Below are positions 16,982 to 25,805 of a stretch of DNA of 64,000 bases, one piece after another (the first letter of the stretch is position 1; every line of letters starts with the position of its first letter). Location: positions 43,250 to 107,249 of the forward strand of contig NZ_JACYUG010000013.1 in assembly GCF_014841615.1 (NCBI RefSeq). Direction: 5' to 3'. The notes below the pieces were generated by a model. It was not told the origin of the DNA, did no database searches, and saw only the letters and a program-made list of their open reading frames with translations. The stretch is from Sphingomonas sp. CFBP 8760. Lineage in GTDB: Bacteria > Pseudomonadota > Alphaproteobacteria > Sphingomonadales > Sphingomonadaceae. Made by a program: the position numbers and the translations under genes.

Positions 16982-18223
16982 TCAGCGCATCGCCGCGACC
17001 GCCGGCGTATCGAGGCAGCGGGTCATCGCGTCGTCGGATATGACCGGTGGCGGCACCCGGTCCGCCACCGGCGGTATATCCTGCGGCCGGCCGATCGCGA
17101 CGGGGGCGAAGCCGGTGCGGCCGGCGCAGCGCATCGCCGCCTTGAGCAGCGCGGGCGGGGTGTCATAGCCTTCGTAGGACAGGCGGAACGTTCCCCAGTG
17201 GATCGGGATCGCGGTGGTCGCGCGCAGGCGTTCGAACACCTGCACCGCCTGGGGCGGGCCGATATGGCTGCCGCTCGCCATCTGGCCGAGGGCGAAGCGG
17301 AATGCGCCGATCGGGATCAGCGCGAGGCGGATCGGGCCGAGCGCGGCGGCCTCCGCCGGCCAGCGGCCATCGCCCATGCCGGTATCCCCGGCGAAGAACA
17401 GATTGCCGCCCGGCAGCGTCACCACGAAGCTGGACCAGAGCGCCCGGTTGCGATCGGTGAACCAGCGGCTGCCCCAGTGATGGTTGCGCGTGACGTGGAC
17501 GCGCACCGGGCGCTCACCGACCCGCACCGCCTGCCGCCAGTCCGCCGCGATCGCGGGGATGCCGCGCGTGCGCAGGATCGCGTCGTTGCCCAGACCGGTG
17601 ACGATGAGCGGCCGGTCGCGCCGCCACAGCCGTTCGAGCGTCGGCAGATCGAAATGGTCGTAGTGATTGTGACTGAGCAGGATCAGGTCGATCCTCGGCA
17701 GGTCGTCGAACGCGATGCCGGGGGCGACGACCCGTTTCGGTCCACGGCCGAGCGGACCGGTGCGCTCGCTCCACACCGGATCGGTCAGGATATTCAGACC
17801 CGGCGTCTGGACCAGCACGCTGGCATGGCCGATCCACGTCGCGCGCATCGGCGTGGTGCCTGGCTGTGCGGGGGTGAGGACGGGTACCGGCGTCGTGGCG
17901 GGCAGCAGTTCGGCGGGGGTGGCGGCGCGGATCGGTACCGCCTGCGGCCATGTCGGGCGGCCGTCGCGCCCGGTCATCGCGTTCCAGAGGAAGCGCCAGC
18001 GACTGCCGCCGGGGGGACGCGCGGTATCGCTGTCGTCGTCGGGATTGGCGAACCGTGCCCCGTCGAAATGCGCGGTGACGGGACCGCGATAATAGATCCG
18101 GTCGAGGAAGTGCGGCACGATCGTGGCCGCGAGCAGGACGACGACCGCCAGCGGGAGGGCGATCCTGACGAGGACCCGGACGATGGCGGCCAATAGCTGT
18201 TCCCCGATGTGATGTGCCGCCAA
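16982..18223 (-). CDS. membrane-anchored MBL-fold hydrolase, NAPE-PLD-like
   Basis: A 413-residue metallo-beta-lactamase-fold enzyme with an N-terminal anchor helix (about 14-34). Metal-ligand motifs are complete: SHNHYDHFD (HxHxDH), a later His in VTRNHHWGSRW, FAGDTGMGD, and a C-terminal His in IPIHWGTFRLSYE. This pattern belongs to the NAPE-phospholipase-D/UlaG-related group, so phosphodiester or lactone hydrolysis at the periplasmic face is plausible; the substrate is unknown. The start is uncertain: TTG 18223 gives the longest product, TTG 18193 has a slightly better leader and keeps the whole anchor. Its 5' end is divergent from the amidase gene. Confidence 0.85.
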   Translation of the reverse strand: MAAHHIGEQLLAAIVRVLVRIALPLAVVVLLAATIVPHFLDRIYYRGPVTAHFDGARFANPDDDSDTARPPGGSRWRFLWNAMTGRDGRPTWPQAVPIRAATPAELLPATTPVPVLTPAQPGTTPMRATWIGHASVLVQTPGLNILTDPVWSERTGPLGRGPKRVVAPGIAFDDLPRIDLILLSHNHYDHFDLPTLERLWRRDRPLIVTGLGNDAILRTRGIPAIAADWRQAVRVGERPVRVHVTRNHHWGSRWFTDRNRALWSSFVVTLPGGNLFFAGDTGMGDGRWPAEAAALGPIRLALIPIGAFRFALGQMASGSHIGPPQAVQVFERLRATTAIPIHWGTFRLSYEGYDTPPALLKAAMRCAGRTGFAPVAIGRPQDIPPVADRVPPPVISDDAMTRCLDTPAVAAMR

Positions 18224-18331
18224 CGCGGGGCCGACCGCTCCGGTTCAGTATCGCAGCGGGGCCGGTACGGTTCATCGTGCATCCGCGTCGCCGGCGGGAT
18301 AGCATCATGGCGATATCGAAGGGGAAACGTC

Positions 18332-19939
18332 ATGCACCGATCCGTCCTGCCACGAATGGCCGCGTTTGCCGCGCTGGCGCTGGGCCCGACGCTGGCCTTG
18401 GGACTCGCCGATCCCGCGGCGGCGCGCACGGTGCAGGTCGAGGAACGCTCCATCGACGAGGTTCAGGCCGCGATGACGGCGGGCGGGACGACGAGCGTCG
18501 ATCTGGTCCGTGCCTATCTGGCGCGGATCGCCGCGATGGATCGCAAGGGGCCGACGCTGCGCAGCGTGATCGCGATCAATCCCGATGCGATTGCACAGGC
18601 GCGGATGCTGGATGCGGAGCGCAAGGCGGGCAGGGTGCGCGGGCCGCTGCACGGCGTGCCGATCCTGATCAAGGACAATGTCGAGACGGTGGACCGGATG
18701 GCGACGACTGCCGGCAGCCTGGCGCTGAAGAACAACGTCACCGGCCGCGACGCGCCGGTGGTGGCGGAACTGCGCCGCGCCGGAGCGGTGATCCTGGGCA
18801 AGACCAACCTGTCGGAATGGGCCAATATCCGCTCGACCCGGTCGATGAGCGGATGGAGTGCGATCGGCGGGCTGGTGCGCAACCCCTATGCGCTGGACCG
18901 GACGGCGTGCGGATCGTCGTCCGGATCGGGCGCGGCGGTGGCGGCCAGCTTCGCGGCGGCGGCGGTGGGGACGGAAACCGACGGGTCCGTCGTGTGCCCG
19001 GCGTCGATCAACGGGCTGGTGGGGCTGAAACCGTCGATCGGGCTGGTCAGCCGCCGGCATATCGTGCCGATCAGCCATTCGCAGGATACCGCCGGGCCGA
19101 TGGCGCGCAGCGTCCGCGATGTCGCGGTGATGCTGTCGGCGATGGTGGCGCCCGATCCCGGCGATCCGGTGACGGCGGGGGCGGTGCGGCGGGATTATGC
19201 CGCGGGTCTGTCGGCCAGTGCGCTGTCGGGGCTGCGCATCGCGGTGGTGCGGCCGGCGATGACGCCCGATCTGGCCACCCGGTTCGAGGCGGCGCTGGCG
19301 GTGCTGCGCGCGGCCGGCGCGGTGCTGGTCGAGGTGACGCCACCCGAGGCGAAGGGGCTGGGCGAGGCGGAGTTCACCGTGCTGAAGACGGAGTTGAAGG
19401 CGGACCTGAACGCCTATCTGGCGACGACCCCGGCGGCGGTGACGACGCGGACGCTGGATCAGGTGATCGCCTTCAACCGCGACCACCGCGCCGTCGAGAT
19501 GCCGTTCTTCGACCAGGAGACGTTCGAGGCGGCGGCGGCGACGAAGGGGCTGGACGATCCCGCCTATAAAAGGGCGCGGGCGACGGCGTTGCGACAGGCC
19601 GGCGCCGAGGGGATCGACGCGATGCTGAAGACCGCGAACGCGACCGTGCTGGTCGAGCCGAGCTATGGCGCGGCATGGCCCAGCGATCCGGTACACGGGG
19701 ATCAATATGGCGGGCCGTCGTCATCCGAATGGCCGGCGGTGGCGGGCTATCCCAACCTGACGGTGCCGATGGGGCTGGTCCGCGGGCTGCCGGTGGGATT
19801 GTCGTTCATCGCCGGGCGGCTGGGCGAGGCGACGGTGCTGGGGGCCGGTTATGCCTATGAACAGCGGGCCAGGGCACGGGTCGCCCCGCGATACCGGGCG
19901 ACGGCGGAGGCCGGACCGGGGCTGGACGGCACGCGCTAG
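18332..19939 (+). CDS. exported amidase (amidase-signature family)
   Basis: A 535-residue serine amidase with a signal peptide (MHRSVLPRMAAFAALALGPT... ending near DPAAA). The Ser-cisSer-Lys triad is present: Lys in PILIKDNVET, the glycine/serine-rich CGSSSGSGAAVAA loop and GTETDGSVVCPAS. The family hydrolyses amide bonds in small amides or peptide C-termini; an exported form fits peptide amidase-like scavenging. ATG 18332 with a GGGGAAA leader; upstream in-frame sequence overlaps the divergent hydrolase gene and was rejected. Stop at 19939 overlaps the stop of the converging DUF2721 gene by 4 bp. Confidence 0.93.
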   Translation: MHRSVLPRMAAFAALALGPTLALGLADPAAARTVQVEERSIDEVQAAMTAGGTTSVDLVRAYLARIAAMDRKGPTLRSVIAINPDAIAQARMLDAERKAGRVRGPLHGVPILIKDNVETVDRMATTAGSLALKNNVTGRDAPVVAELRRAGAVILGKTNLSEWANIRSTRSMSGWSAIGGLVRNPYALDRTACGSSSGSGAAVAASFAAAAVGTETDGSVVCPASINGLVGLKPSIGLVSRRHIVPISHSQDTAGPMARSVRDVAVMLSAMVAPDPGDPVTAGAVRRDYAAGLSASALSGLRIAVVRPAMTPDLATRFEAALAVLRAAGAVLVEVTPPEAKGLGEAEFTVLKTELKADLNAYLATTPAAVTTRTLDQVIAFNRDHRAVEMPFFDQETFEAAAATKGLDDPAYKRARATALRQAGAEGIDAMLKTANATVLVEPSYGAAWPSDPVHGDQYGGPSSSEWPAVAGYPNLTVPMGLVRGLPVGLSFIAGRLGEATVLGAGYAYEQRARARVAPRYRATAEAGPGLDGTR

Positions 19940-20391
19940 CTGTCCAGATATTCCTTGCGGACGTGGATCGCGCGCAGCGACAGTCGCACCTCGAACATGA
20001 ACGACACCAGCGAGGCGATCAGCAGGATCATCGCCAGGATGAAGGCGATCGCGACGATGCTGGCGAAATGCAGCTTGCCCAGCGTCGCGACGAAGAGGCT
20101 GACGACGACGAGGCTGGTCATCACCGCGCTGGACACCGCGAGGAACAGCGACGCGTTGATGATCGAGATGCGCCGGTCGAGCAGGCGCAGTTCCCAGATG
20201 TGGCGATCATGTTCCGGCCCGGTCGAGCGGGGATGCAGCTGTTCCAGCGCGCGTACCCGGTCGACGACGCGGCTAAGCCGGCCGGCCAGCACGTTGAGCA
20301 ACTGGCCGATCGCGGTCAGCATGAAGATCGGCGACAGCGCCAGCGTGATCGTCTGGGCGACGGTGGTGATGCCGGGCAGCGTCGGGATCAT
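19936..20391 (-). CDS. DUF2721 family membrane protein
   Basis: A 151-residue integral membrane protein: N-terminal helix (about 8-35), an amphipathic charged loop (RLSRVVDRVRALEQL), a conserved LRLLDRRISIINASLFLAV segment and two more helices (about 80-130). This layout fits DUF2721, whose function is unknown. ATG 20391. The C-terminal codons overlap the amidase stop in antisense by 4 bp. Confidence 0.85.
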   Translation of the reverse strand: MIPTLPGITTVAQTITLALSPIFMLTAIGQLLNVLAGRLSRVVDRVRALEQLHPRSTGPEHDRHIWELRLLDRRISIINASLFLAVSSAVMTSLVVVSLFVATLGKLHFASIVAIAFILAMILLIASLVSFMFEVRLSLRAIHVRKEYLDS

Positions 20392-20474
20392 GCGGGAACC
20401 TGTCGAGGAAAAGCGGGACGGCCACGCTGGCACGCGGCGCACGGGCAGGGCAAGGCCCGATCGGTCGGGACCGG

Positions 20475-20915
20475 TCAGCCGCGACGGATGATGACGACCC
20501 CGGCCAGCATCAGCGTGACCCCGACCAGCTTGGGCAGGGTGACGGGATCGGTCTTCAGCCCCAGCCCGCCGACATGATCGAGCATCAGCGCGACCCCGAC
20601 CTGCGTCGCGATCGCCACCGTCACCGTGGTGGCGAGGCCGAGCCGGGGCGCCGCGAACGCCACGGCGGTGACGAACGCCGCGCCGTACAGGCCGCCCAGC
20701 CATGCCCAGGGCGGCGCGCCCCGCAGGGCGGCGGGGGGCGTGCGGTCGAACGCCAGCCACACCGCGAACAGGATCGCGCTGCCGATCACGAACGAGACGA
20801 GCGTCGCGAGCACGACCGAACCGGACGTGCGGGCCAGCGCGGCATTGGTGGGCGGCTGGGCGGCAAGGCCGATGCCGGCGATCAGCACGACGATCAGGGG
20901 AAACAGCGATGGCAT
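20475..20915 (-). CDS. DMT-type small membrane transporter (DUF606/EamA-like)
   Basis: A 146-residue hydrophobic protein with about five helices in one half-size DMT repeat (LIVVLIAGIGLAAQPPTNAALA, LVSFVIGSAILFAVWLAF, WAWLGGLYGAAFVTAVAF, a VTVAIATQVGVALMLDHVG helix, and KLVGVTLMLAGVVII). The pattern matches YdcZ/DUF606 proteins, which work as small dimeric or paired exporters; substrate unknown. Start placed at ATG 20915, but two further in-frame ATGs (20930, 20960) are created by the 15-bp tandem repeat that covers the start, so the true N-terminus is open. Confidence 0.8.
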   Translation of the reverse strand: MPSLFPLIVVLIAGIGLAAQPPTNAALARTSGSVVLATLVSFVIGSAILFAVWLAFDRTPPAALRGAPPWAWLGGLYGAAFVTAVAFAAPRLGLATTVTVAIATQVGVALMLDHVGGLGLKTDPVTLPKLVGVTLMLAGVVIIRRG

Positions 20916-20971
20916 AACGGTGCAACGCATAACGGCGCAACATATCGCCGTGCAACGCATGACGGCGCGGT
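20912..20971 (-). repeat. 15-bp tandem repeat over the start codon of the DMT transporter gene
   Basis: Four units at 20912-20926, 20927-20941, 20942-20956 and 20957-20971, consensus GCATAACGGNGCAAC; the third and fourth are partly decayed. Units 1, 2 and 4 carry CAT, that is ATG on the minus strand, all in the same reading frame. Being 15 bp long, a change in copy number would add or drop five residues without shifting the frame. Confidence 0.8.
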
Positions 20972-21031
20972 GCTGCCGCACGGATCGCGGATATCGCGGA
21001 CCCCGCACCCCCGTCGGCACGTTCCGCCGCG

Positions 21032-21955
21032 ATGGACCTGCACCAGATCATCACCGATATCGCCGACGAGATCGCCACCGACGCCGCGACCATCGAGGCC
21101 GCCGCCGACGCGAAGCACGCGGGGGCGACGCCCGGCCCGTTCGGCATGGCGATCGCGACCGGCGACGGCGTGCTGACCGCCGGGGCGGCCGCCACCCCCT
21201 TTCCGATCCAGAGCATCGCCAAGGTGCTGGCGCTGGATCTGGCATTGTGCGCGCAGGGGGATCGGGTGTTCCGGCGGGTGGGGCGCGAACCGTCGGGCGA
21301 TCCGTTCAATTCGGTGATCGATCTGGAACGGACGCAGGGCGTGCCGCGCAATCCGTTCATCAATGCCGGGGCGCTGGTCGTCGTCGACATGCTGGTGGCG
21401 GACCGGCCGGACGGCGATGCGGTGGTCGATTTCGTGCGCGGGCAGCTGAAGGGGCATCCGGTCACGCTGGATCAGGACGTGCTGAACGAGGGCGGCGACC
21501 TCAACCGCGCGATGCTCAGCTTCATGAAGCATCACGACAATCTGGACGGGCCGATCGACCGGGTCATGGACGCCTATGGCAAACAATGCGCGATCGCGGT
21601 CGATTGCGTCGGGCTGGCGCTGGCCGGCCGGTTCCTGACGCGGACGCGGATCGACCCGCACAACGAGGGGGAGGCGGAACGCGCACGACGGATGCGCACC
21701 GTGCTGGCGCTGATGATGACGTGCGGCCATTATGACGGGTCGGGCGATTTCGCGGTCCGCGTCGGGCTGCCCGCCAAGAGCGGGGTCGGGGGCGGCATCA
21801 TCGCCATCGCCCCCGAATGTGCATCGATCGCGGTATGGTCGCCGAATCTCGACCAGCACGGCAATTCGATCCTGGGCGTCCGCGCGCTGGAGATGCTGGC
21901 GGCGCGGACCGGCTGGTCGGTGTTCGGGCCGGCGATCGATCAGACGCGCAGGTAG
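21032..21955 (+). CDS. glsA: glutaminase
   Basis: A 307-residue beta-lactamase-fold glutaminase converting L-glutamine to L-glutamate and ammonia in the cytosol. The catalytic S-x-x-K sits in FPIQSIAKV; other family blocks are EPSGDPFNS, GVPRNPFINAGA, a Tyr/Lys pair in DAYGKQCAI and SGVGGGIIAIAPE near the C-terminus. Length agrees with E. coli GlsA/B. ATG 21032. Its 3' end overlaps the 3' end of trmB by 16 bp in convergent orientation. Confidence 0.95.
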   Translation: MDLHQIITDIADEIATDAATIEAAADAKHAGATPGPFGMAIATGDGVLTAGAAATPFPIQSIAKVLALDLALCAQGDRVFRRVGREPSGDPFNSVIDLERTQGVPRNPFINAGALVVVDMLVADRPDGDAVVDFVRGQLKGHPVTLDQDVLNEGGDLNRAMLSFMKHHDNLDGPIDRVMDAYGKQCAIAVDCVGLALAGRFLTRTRIDPHNEGEAERARRMRTVLALMMTCGHYDGSGDFAVRVGLPAKSGVGGGIIAIAPECASIAVWSPNLDQHGNSILGVRALEMLAARTGWSVFGPAIDQTRR

Positions 21956-22620
21956 CGGAAATACCAGACCTCGTGCCCCTGCCGCCGCGCCTTGCGTTCG
22001 TAGCGGGTTTCGGGCCAGTCGTCGGGCCGGACGAGGAAATCCTGCGGGCCGGTGGCGAGCCAGCGGAAATCGCGGCGCGCGTTCATCACCATCATCGACC
22101 AGCGGCAATAGGTGGGATCGTCGGTGCCGAGCCGGAACTCGCCGCCGGGGGCGAGCTTGGCGGCGATCGCATCGAGCGGGCCGTGGTTCATCATCCGGCG
22201 CTTGGCATGGCGCGCCTTGGGCCACGGATCGGGATGGAGCAGGTAGACGCGCGACAGGCTGGCATCGGGCAGCCGTTCCACCACCTCCAGCGCATCGCCC
22301 ATGTGCAGCCGGACGTTGTCGAGACCGCCGTTCTGGATATGGCCGAGCGCCCCGACCACGCCGTTCAGGAACGGCTCGCACCCGATGAAGCCGGTATCGG
22401 AGTTCGCCGCCGCCTGCCCCGCCAGATGCTCGCCCGCGCCGAAGCCGATCTCCAGGTGCAGGGGACGGTCTTCGCCGAACAGGGTCGCGGCGTTCAGGGC
22501 GCCGGTGTCGGGCACCGACAGACGGGGCAGCAGGTCCTCGACCAGGGCGGCCTGACCCTGGCGCAGCTTGTGGCCCTGGCGGCGGCCGTAAAGGCGGCGG
22601 ATGACGGAGGGATCGTTCAT
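21940..22620 (-). CDS. trmB: tRNA (guanosine-7-)-methyltransferase
   Basis: A 226-residue SAM-dependent enzyme forming m7G46 in tRNA variable loops. It shows the TrmB order: IRRLYGRRQGHKLRQGQ at the start, SAM motif I LEIGFGAGEHL, IGCEPF, a LHMGDALEVV acidic loop, the signature YLLHPDPWPKARHAKRRM, and TDDPTY plus ETRYERKARRQGHEVWYFRY at the end. ATG 22620. Divergent from the PAP2 phosphatase gene. Confidence 0.97.
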   Translation of the reverse strand: MNDPSVIRRLYGRRQGHKLRQGQAALVEDLLPRLSVPDTGALNAATLFGEDRPLHLEIGFGAGEHLAGQAAANSDTGFIGCEPFLNGVVGALGHIQNGGLDNVRLHMGDALEVVERLPDASLSRVYLLHPDPWPKARHAKRRMMNHGPLDAIAAKLAPGGEFRLGTDDPTYCRWSMMVMNARRDFRWLATGPQDFLVRPDDWPETRYERKARRQGHEVWYFRYLRV

Positions 22621-22691
22621 GCGGCCCGCCTGTAGGATGCGGGCCCATAACGGGCAACGGCTCGTTCGGTCGGCAACAGGAGACGGTCACA

Positions 22692-23363
22692 ATGGGCAAG
22701 TCCACGACGGACGGCGCGAAGAAGGTGGTGAAGGCGATGGCGCGCGAGGATGTGAAGCGCACGCATCGCGCGACGCGCCAGCATGACGGCCCGGTGCTGC
22801 GCGCGGCGGGCAAGGCGAGCGAACTGGCCGACCAGCCGCCGCTGATCGCGCTGTCCACCGCGACGATGGTGGCGGGGATGGTGCTGCGCCATCCGGCGGT
22901 GCTGCGCGCGGGCACGCGGATGCTGGCGAGCCATCTGATCGCAACGGGGATCAAGACGGTGCTGAAGAGCGGCATCGACCGCACCCGCCCGGCGCGCGCG
23001 GTGAAGGAAGGCCACCGGATCGGCAAGGGCGACGGGGCGGACGACAGCTCGCTCAATTCCTTCCCGTCCGGCCACACCGCCGGCGCGGTGGCGGTGGCGC
23101 AGGCGGTGGCGCACGAATCGACGGCGGCGGGGCTGCCGTTGCAGGCGGCGGCGATCGGCGTGGCGGCGATGCAGCCCCGGCGCGGCAAACATTATGTTAG
23201 CGACGTGGTGGCCGGGGCGGCGATCGGCTGGGCGTCCGAACGGGCGGCGGGCGCGCTGTTGCGGATCGCCGGGGCGGGCGCGGCGGCGGCGCTGGCACGG
23301 TGGCGGGAGGCCCCCGCCGTGGTGGTCAGCGGTCGCGCAGCCGGCGCAACGCCGCCTGATTGA
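22692..23363 (+). CDS. PAP2-superfamily phosphatase
   Basis: A 223-residue membrane-associated phosphatase. The three PAP2 motifs are complete: KSGIDRTRPAR, SFPSGHTAG and RGKHYVSDVVAG (with catalytic His in each of the last two). Hydrophobic helices flank them (TATMVAGMVLRHPAVLRAGT, AIGWASERAAGALLRIAGAGAA). Substrates in the family are lipid or isoprenoid pyrophosphates. The N-terminus is basic and soluble. A strong AGGAGA box precedes ATG 22692. The last 38 bp overlap the 3' end of the gene on the other strand. Confidence 0.9.
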   Translation: MGKSTTDGAKKVVKAMAREDVKRTHRATRQHDGPVLRAAGKASELADQPPLIALSTATMVAGMVLRHPAVLRAGTRMLASHLIATGIKTVLKSGIDRTRPARAVKEGHRIGKGDGADDSSLNSFPSGHTAGAVAVAQAVAHESTAAGLPLQAAAIGVAAMQPRRGKHYVSDVVAGAAIGWASERAAGALLRIAGAGAAAALARWREAPAVVVSGRAAGATPPD

Positions 23364-23916
23364 GGCGGCGGGTGAGGACGACGTCACGGGCCAGCGCGCG
23401 GCGGAGCGCGGCACCGGCCAGCCGCGGCGCCTCACGACGACGATAGCGTGAGGGGCCAGGCCGGGCGCGGTGGCGGCGGACGGTGCGGGTGCGGGTGCGG
23501 ATGGTGCCGGCCCGGGGACGCGGCGTTTCGACTACCGGCGATGCGAGGGCGACGACCACGGGGGCAGCGGCAACCGGAGCGGTCGTCGGGAGCGGTGCCG
23601 GTTGTGGCGGGGCCGGCGGCGGTGCCGGGACGGCGGCGGGCACGCGCGCGACCATCGGCGGCGGGGCGGATGGCGATGAGGCGGATGGCGGCGGGGCGGG
23701 GGTCGAGAGCAGCGGCACCATGACCATGCCGAGCACGGTCACCGTCAGGGCGAAGCCGACCGCGGCGATCCCATCCCGGCCCATGAACCAGCGGCGGCGG
23801 GGGGCGGGTGCTTCGGGGGGCCGGGAGGGTGGCGGCACGGGCGGCGCGGTGCCGATGGGCCCCAACGGGGTGAAGATCCGCTCCATCGTGCGGTGAACGG
23901 GCTGGTCGTCGAACAT
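23326..23916 (-). CDS. proline-rich single-pass membrane protein
   Basis: A 196-residue protein: about 45 cytosolic residues, one helix (DGIAAVGFALTVTVLGMVMV, about 48-67), an 80-residue Pro/Ala segment that would span the periplasm as in TonB-like proteins, and a very Arg-rich C-terminus (RTRTRTVRRHRARPGPSRYR). No TonB C-terminal domain is seen. The basic end might bind anionic cell-wall or nucleic acid; this is speculation. ATG 23916. Overlaps the end of the PAP2 gene by 38 bp, antisense. No family recognised. Confidence 0.6.
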   Translation of the reverse strand: MFDDQPVHRTMERIFTPLGPIGTAPPVPPPSRPPEAPAPRRRWFMGRDGIAAVGFALTVTVLGMVMVPLLSTPAPPPSASSPSAPPPMVARVPAAVPAPPPAPPQPAPLPTTAPVAAAPVVVALASPVVETPRPRAGTIRTRTRTVRRHRARPGPSRYRRREAPRLAGAALRRALARDVVLTRRLNQAALRRLRDR

Positions 23917-24024
23917 CGGGGGCCTTCGTCGCTGTGCGTCGTCAGCTACGTGCCGCATCGCCGGATGGATGGCGATGGCGTATTTTCCATGATGGTGGAA
24001 CAGCTTGTCGGGAGAAAGACCGGT

Positions 24025-24043
24025 GCGGGGTGGCCCACCCCGC
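24025..24043. repeat. 19-bp inverted repeat
   Basis: GCGGGGTGG and CCACCCCGC form a 9-bp perfect dyad around a single C. It lies between the start of the proline-rich protein gene and the end of ahpF, with no T-run on either side, so it is a weak terminator candidate or an intergenic repeat. Confidence 0.45.
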
Positions 24044-24111
24044 CGCCGCGACGCCCGTTTCCTTTCCCGCAGGGCAGGAAGACGGACGCCGCCGGCGGCG
24101 GGGGTGAAGGC

Positions 24112-25692
24112 TCAGGCGGCGACCAGCGCCGCATCCTCCACGGGCAGGCGGATCAGATAGTCGAAGGCGGACAGGCCGGCCTTGGACCCTTCGCCCATCG
24201 CGACCACGATCTGCTTGTAGGGAACGGTGGTGACGTCGCCCGCCGCGAAGACGCCGGGCAGCGAGGTCTGGCCGCGATCGTCCACCTCGATCTCGCCGCG
24301 CGGGGTGAGCGCGATCGTACCCTGCAACCATTCGGTGTTGGGGACGAGGCCGATCTGGACGAAGATGCCCTCCAGTTCGACCTGATGGACGCCGCCGCCC
24401 TGCCGGTCCTCATAGCGCAGGCCGACCACCCGGTCGCCGTCGCCGACCACTTCGGTGGTGAGGGCGGAGGTGACGACGCGGACGTTGGGCAGGCTGGCCA
24501 GCTTGCGCTGCAACACCGCATCGGCCCGCAGTTCGCCGGCATATTCGATCAACGTGACGTGCGCGACGAGGCCGGCAAGATCGATCGCCGCCTCCACGCC
24601 GCTGTTGCCGCCGCCGATCACCGCCACGCGCTTGTCGCGGAACAGCGGACCGTCGCAATGCGGGCAATAGGTGACGCCCTTGTTTCGGTACGCCTCCTCG
24701 CCCGGCACGTTCATCTGCCGCCAGCGCGCGCCGGTGGACAGGATGACGGTGCGCGCCTTCAGCGTCCCGCCATCGGCCAGTCGCACCTCGTGCAGCCCGC
24801 CTTCATGCGTGGCGGGGACGAGGCGGTCGGCGCGCTGGAGGTTCATCAGGTCGACCGCATAGTCGGCGACATGCTGTTCCATCTGCGCGACCAGCTTTGG
24901 CCCCTCGGTCCGGGATACCGAGATGAAGTTCTCGATCGACATGGTGTCGAGCACCTGCCCGCCGAACCGTTCCGCCGCGATGCCGGTGCGGATGCCCTTG
25001 CGCGCGGTGTAGATCGCCGCGCCGGCCCCGGCGGGGCCGCCCCCGACGACGAGGACGTCGAACGGCTCCTTGGCGGCCAGCTTCGCGGCGGTGCGCGCGG
25101 TGCTGCCGGTGTCGAGCTTGCCGAGGATCTGCTCCACGTCCATCCGGCCCGATGCGAAGAGTTCGCCGTTCAGGAAGATCGCGGGGACGGACATGACGCC
25201 GCGACGCGCGACCTCCTCCTGGAACAGCCCGCCCTCGATCGCGACGTGGCGGATGCGGGGGTTGAGGACGCTCATCAGGTTCAGCGCCTGCACCACGTCC
25301 GGGCAGTTCTGGCACGACAGCGAGAAATACGTTTCGAAATCATAGTCGCCGTCGAGGGCGCGGACCTGCTCGATCACGTCTTGCGCCAGCTTCGACGGGT
25401 GGCCGCCGACCTGGAGGAGCGCGAGGACGAGCGAGGTGAATTCATGACCCATGGGCAAGCCCGCGAAACGGACGCCGATATCGGTGCCGGCGCGGCGGAT
25501 CAGGAACGAAGGTATGCGTGCATCGTCGGCACGGGTGACGGTGACGTCCGGCGACAGCGCGGCGATCTCGTCCAGCAGCGTCAGCATCTGCCGCGATTTC
25601 GCGCCATCGTCCGCCGCGGCGACCAGTTCGATCGGCTGGCGGATATTGGCGAGATAGGTCTTGAGCTGGGCGGTGAGATTGGCGTCGAGCAC
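24112..25692 (-). CDS. ahpF: alkyl hydroperoxide reductase subunit F
   Basis: A 526-residue flavoprotein disulphide reductase that passes electrons from NADH to AhpC. N-terminal double-thioredoxin domain with the SCQNCP redox site near residue 130; FAD-binding [14 protein letters not shown]; central redox pair in [11 protein letters not shown]-binding [14 protein letters not shown]; and a C-terminal [12 protein letters not shown]. The start is taken as GTG 25692: the family begins with LDANLxAQL and this codon has an AAGGGAG box 6 bases upstream; the frame is open further but upstream sequence is the intergenic hairpin. Lies 113 bp after ahpC on the same strand. Confidence 0.95.
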   Translation of the reverse strand: MLDANLTAQLKTYLANIRQPIELVAAADDGAKSRQMLTLLDEIAALSPDVTVTRADDARIPSFLIRRAGTDIGVRFAGLPMGHEFTSLVLALLQVGGHPSKLAQDVIEQVRALDGDYDFETYFSLSCQNCPDVVQALNLMSVLNPRIRHVAIEGGLFQEEVARRGVMSVPAIFLNGELFASGRMDVEQILGKLDTGSTARTAAKLAAKEPFDVLVVGGGPAGAGAAIYTARKGIRTGIAAERFGGQVLDTMSIENFISVSRTEGPKLVAQMEQHVADYAVDLMNLQRADRLVPATHEGGLHEVRLADGGTLKARTVILSTGARWRQMNVPGEEAYRNKGVTYCPHCDGPLFRDKRVAVIGGGNSGVEAAIDLAGLVAHVTLIEYAGELRADAVLQRKLASLPNVRVVTSALTTEVVGDGDRVVGLRYEDRQGGGVHQVELEGIFVQIGLVPNTEWLQGTIALTPRGEIEVDDRGQTSLPGVFAAGDVTTVPYKQIVVAMGEGSKAGLSAFDYLIRLPVEDAALVAA

Positions 25693-25756
25693 GGGTCGCT
25701 CCCTTCGGTGATGCATCCTCCCCGGCGCGGGGAGGGGAACCGGCAAGGCCGGTGGT

Positions 25757-25798
25757 GAGGGGGGCTTCGACGAGCGCATCGCTCGGGAAGCCCCCCTC
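25757..25798. repeat. strong two-stage hairpin between ahpC and ahpF
   Basis: A 12-bp perfect stem (GAGGGGGGCTTC with GAAGCCCCCCTC) encloses a second 6-bp stem (CGAGCG/CGCTCG) with a 3-nt loop. It follows the ahpC stop by a few bases and has no T-run on the minus strand, so it more likely protects the 3' end of ahpC mRNA or partly stops transcription ahead of ahpF than ends it fully. Its outer arm shares AAGCCCCCCTCCG with the hairpin at 37772-37800. Confidence 0.75.
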
Positions 25799-25805
25799 CG
25801 TCAGG

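Noticed and set aside
19936..21465. 509-codon minus-strand frame running through the DUF2721 and glutaminase regions
   Set aside because: Only its last 151 codons (DUF2721) look like protein; the rest opposes the glutaminase gene.
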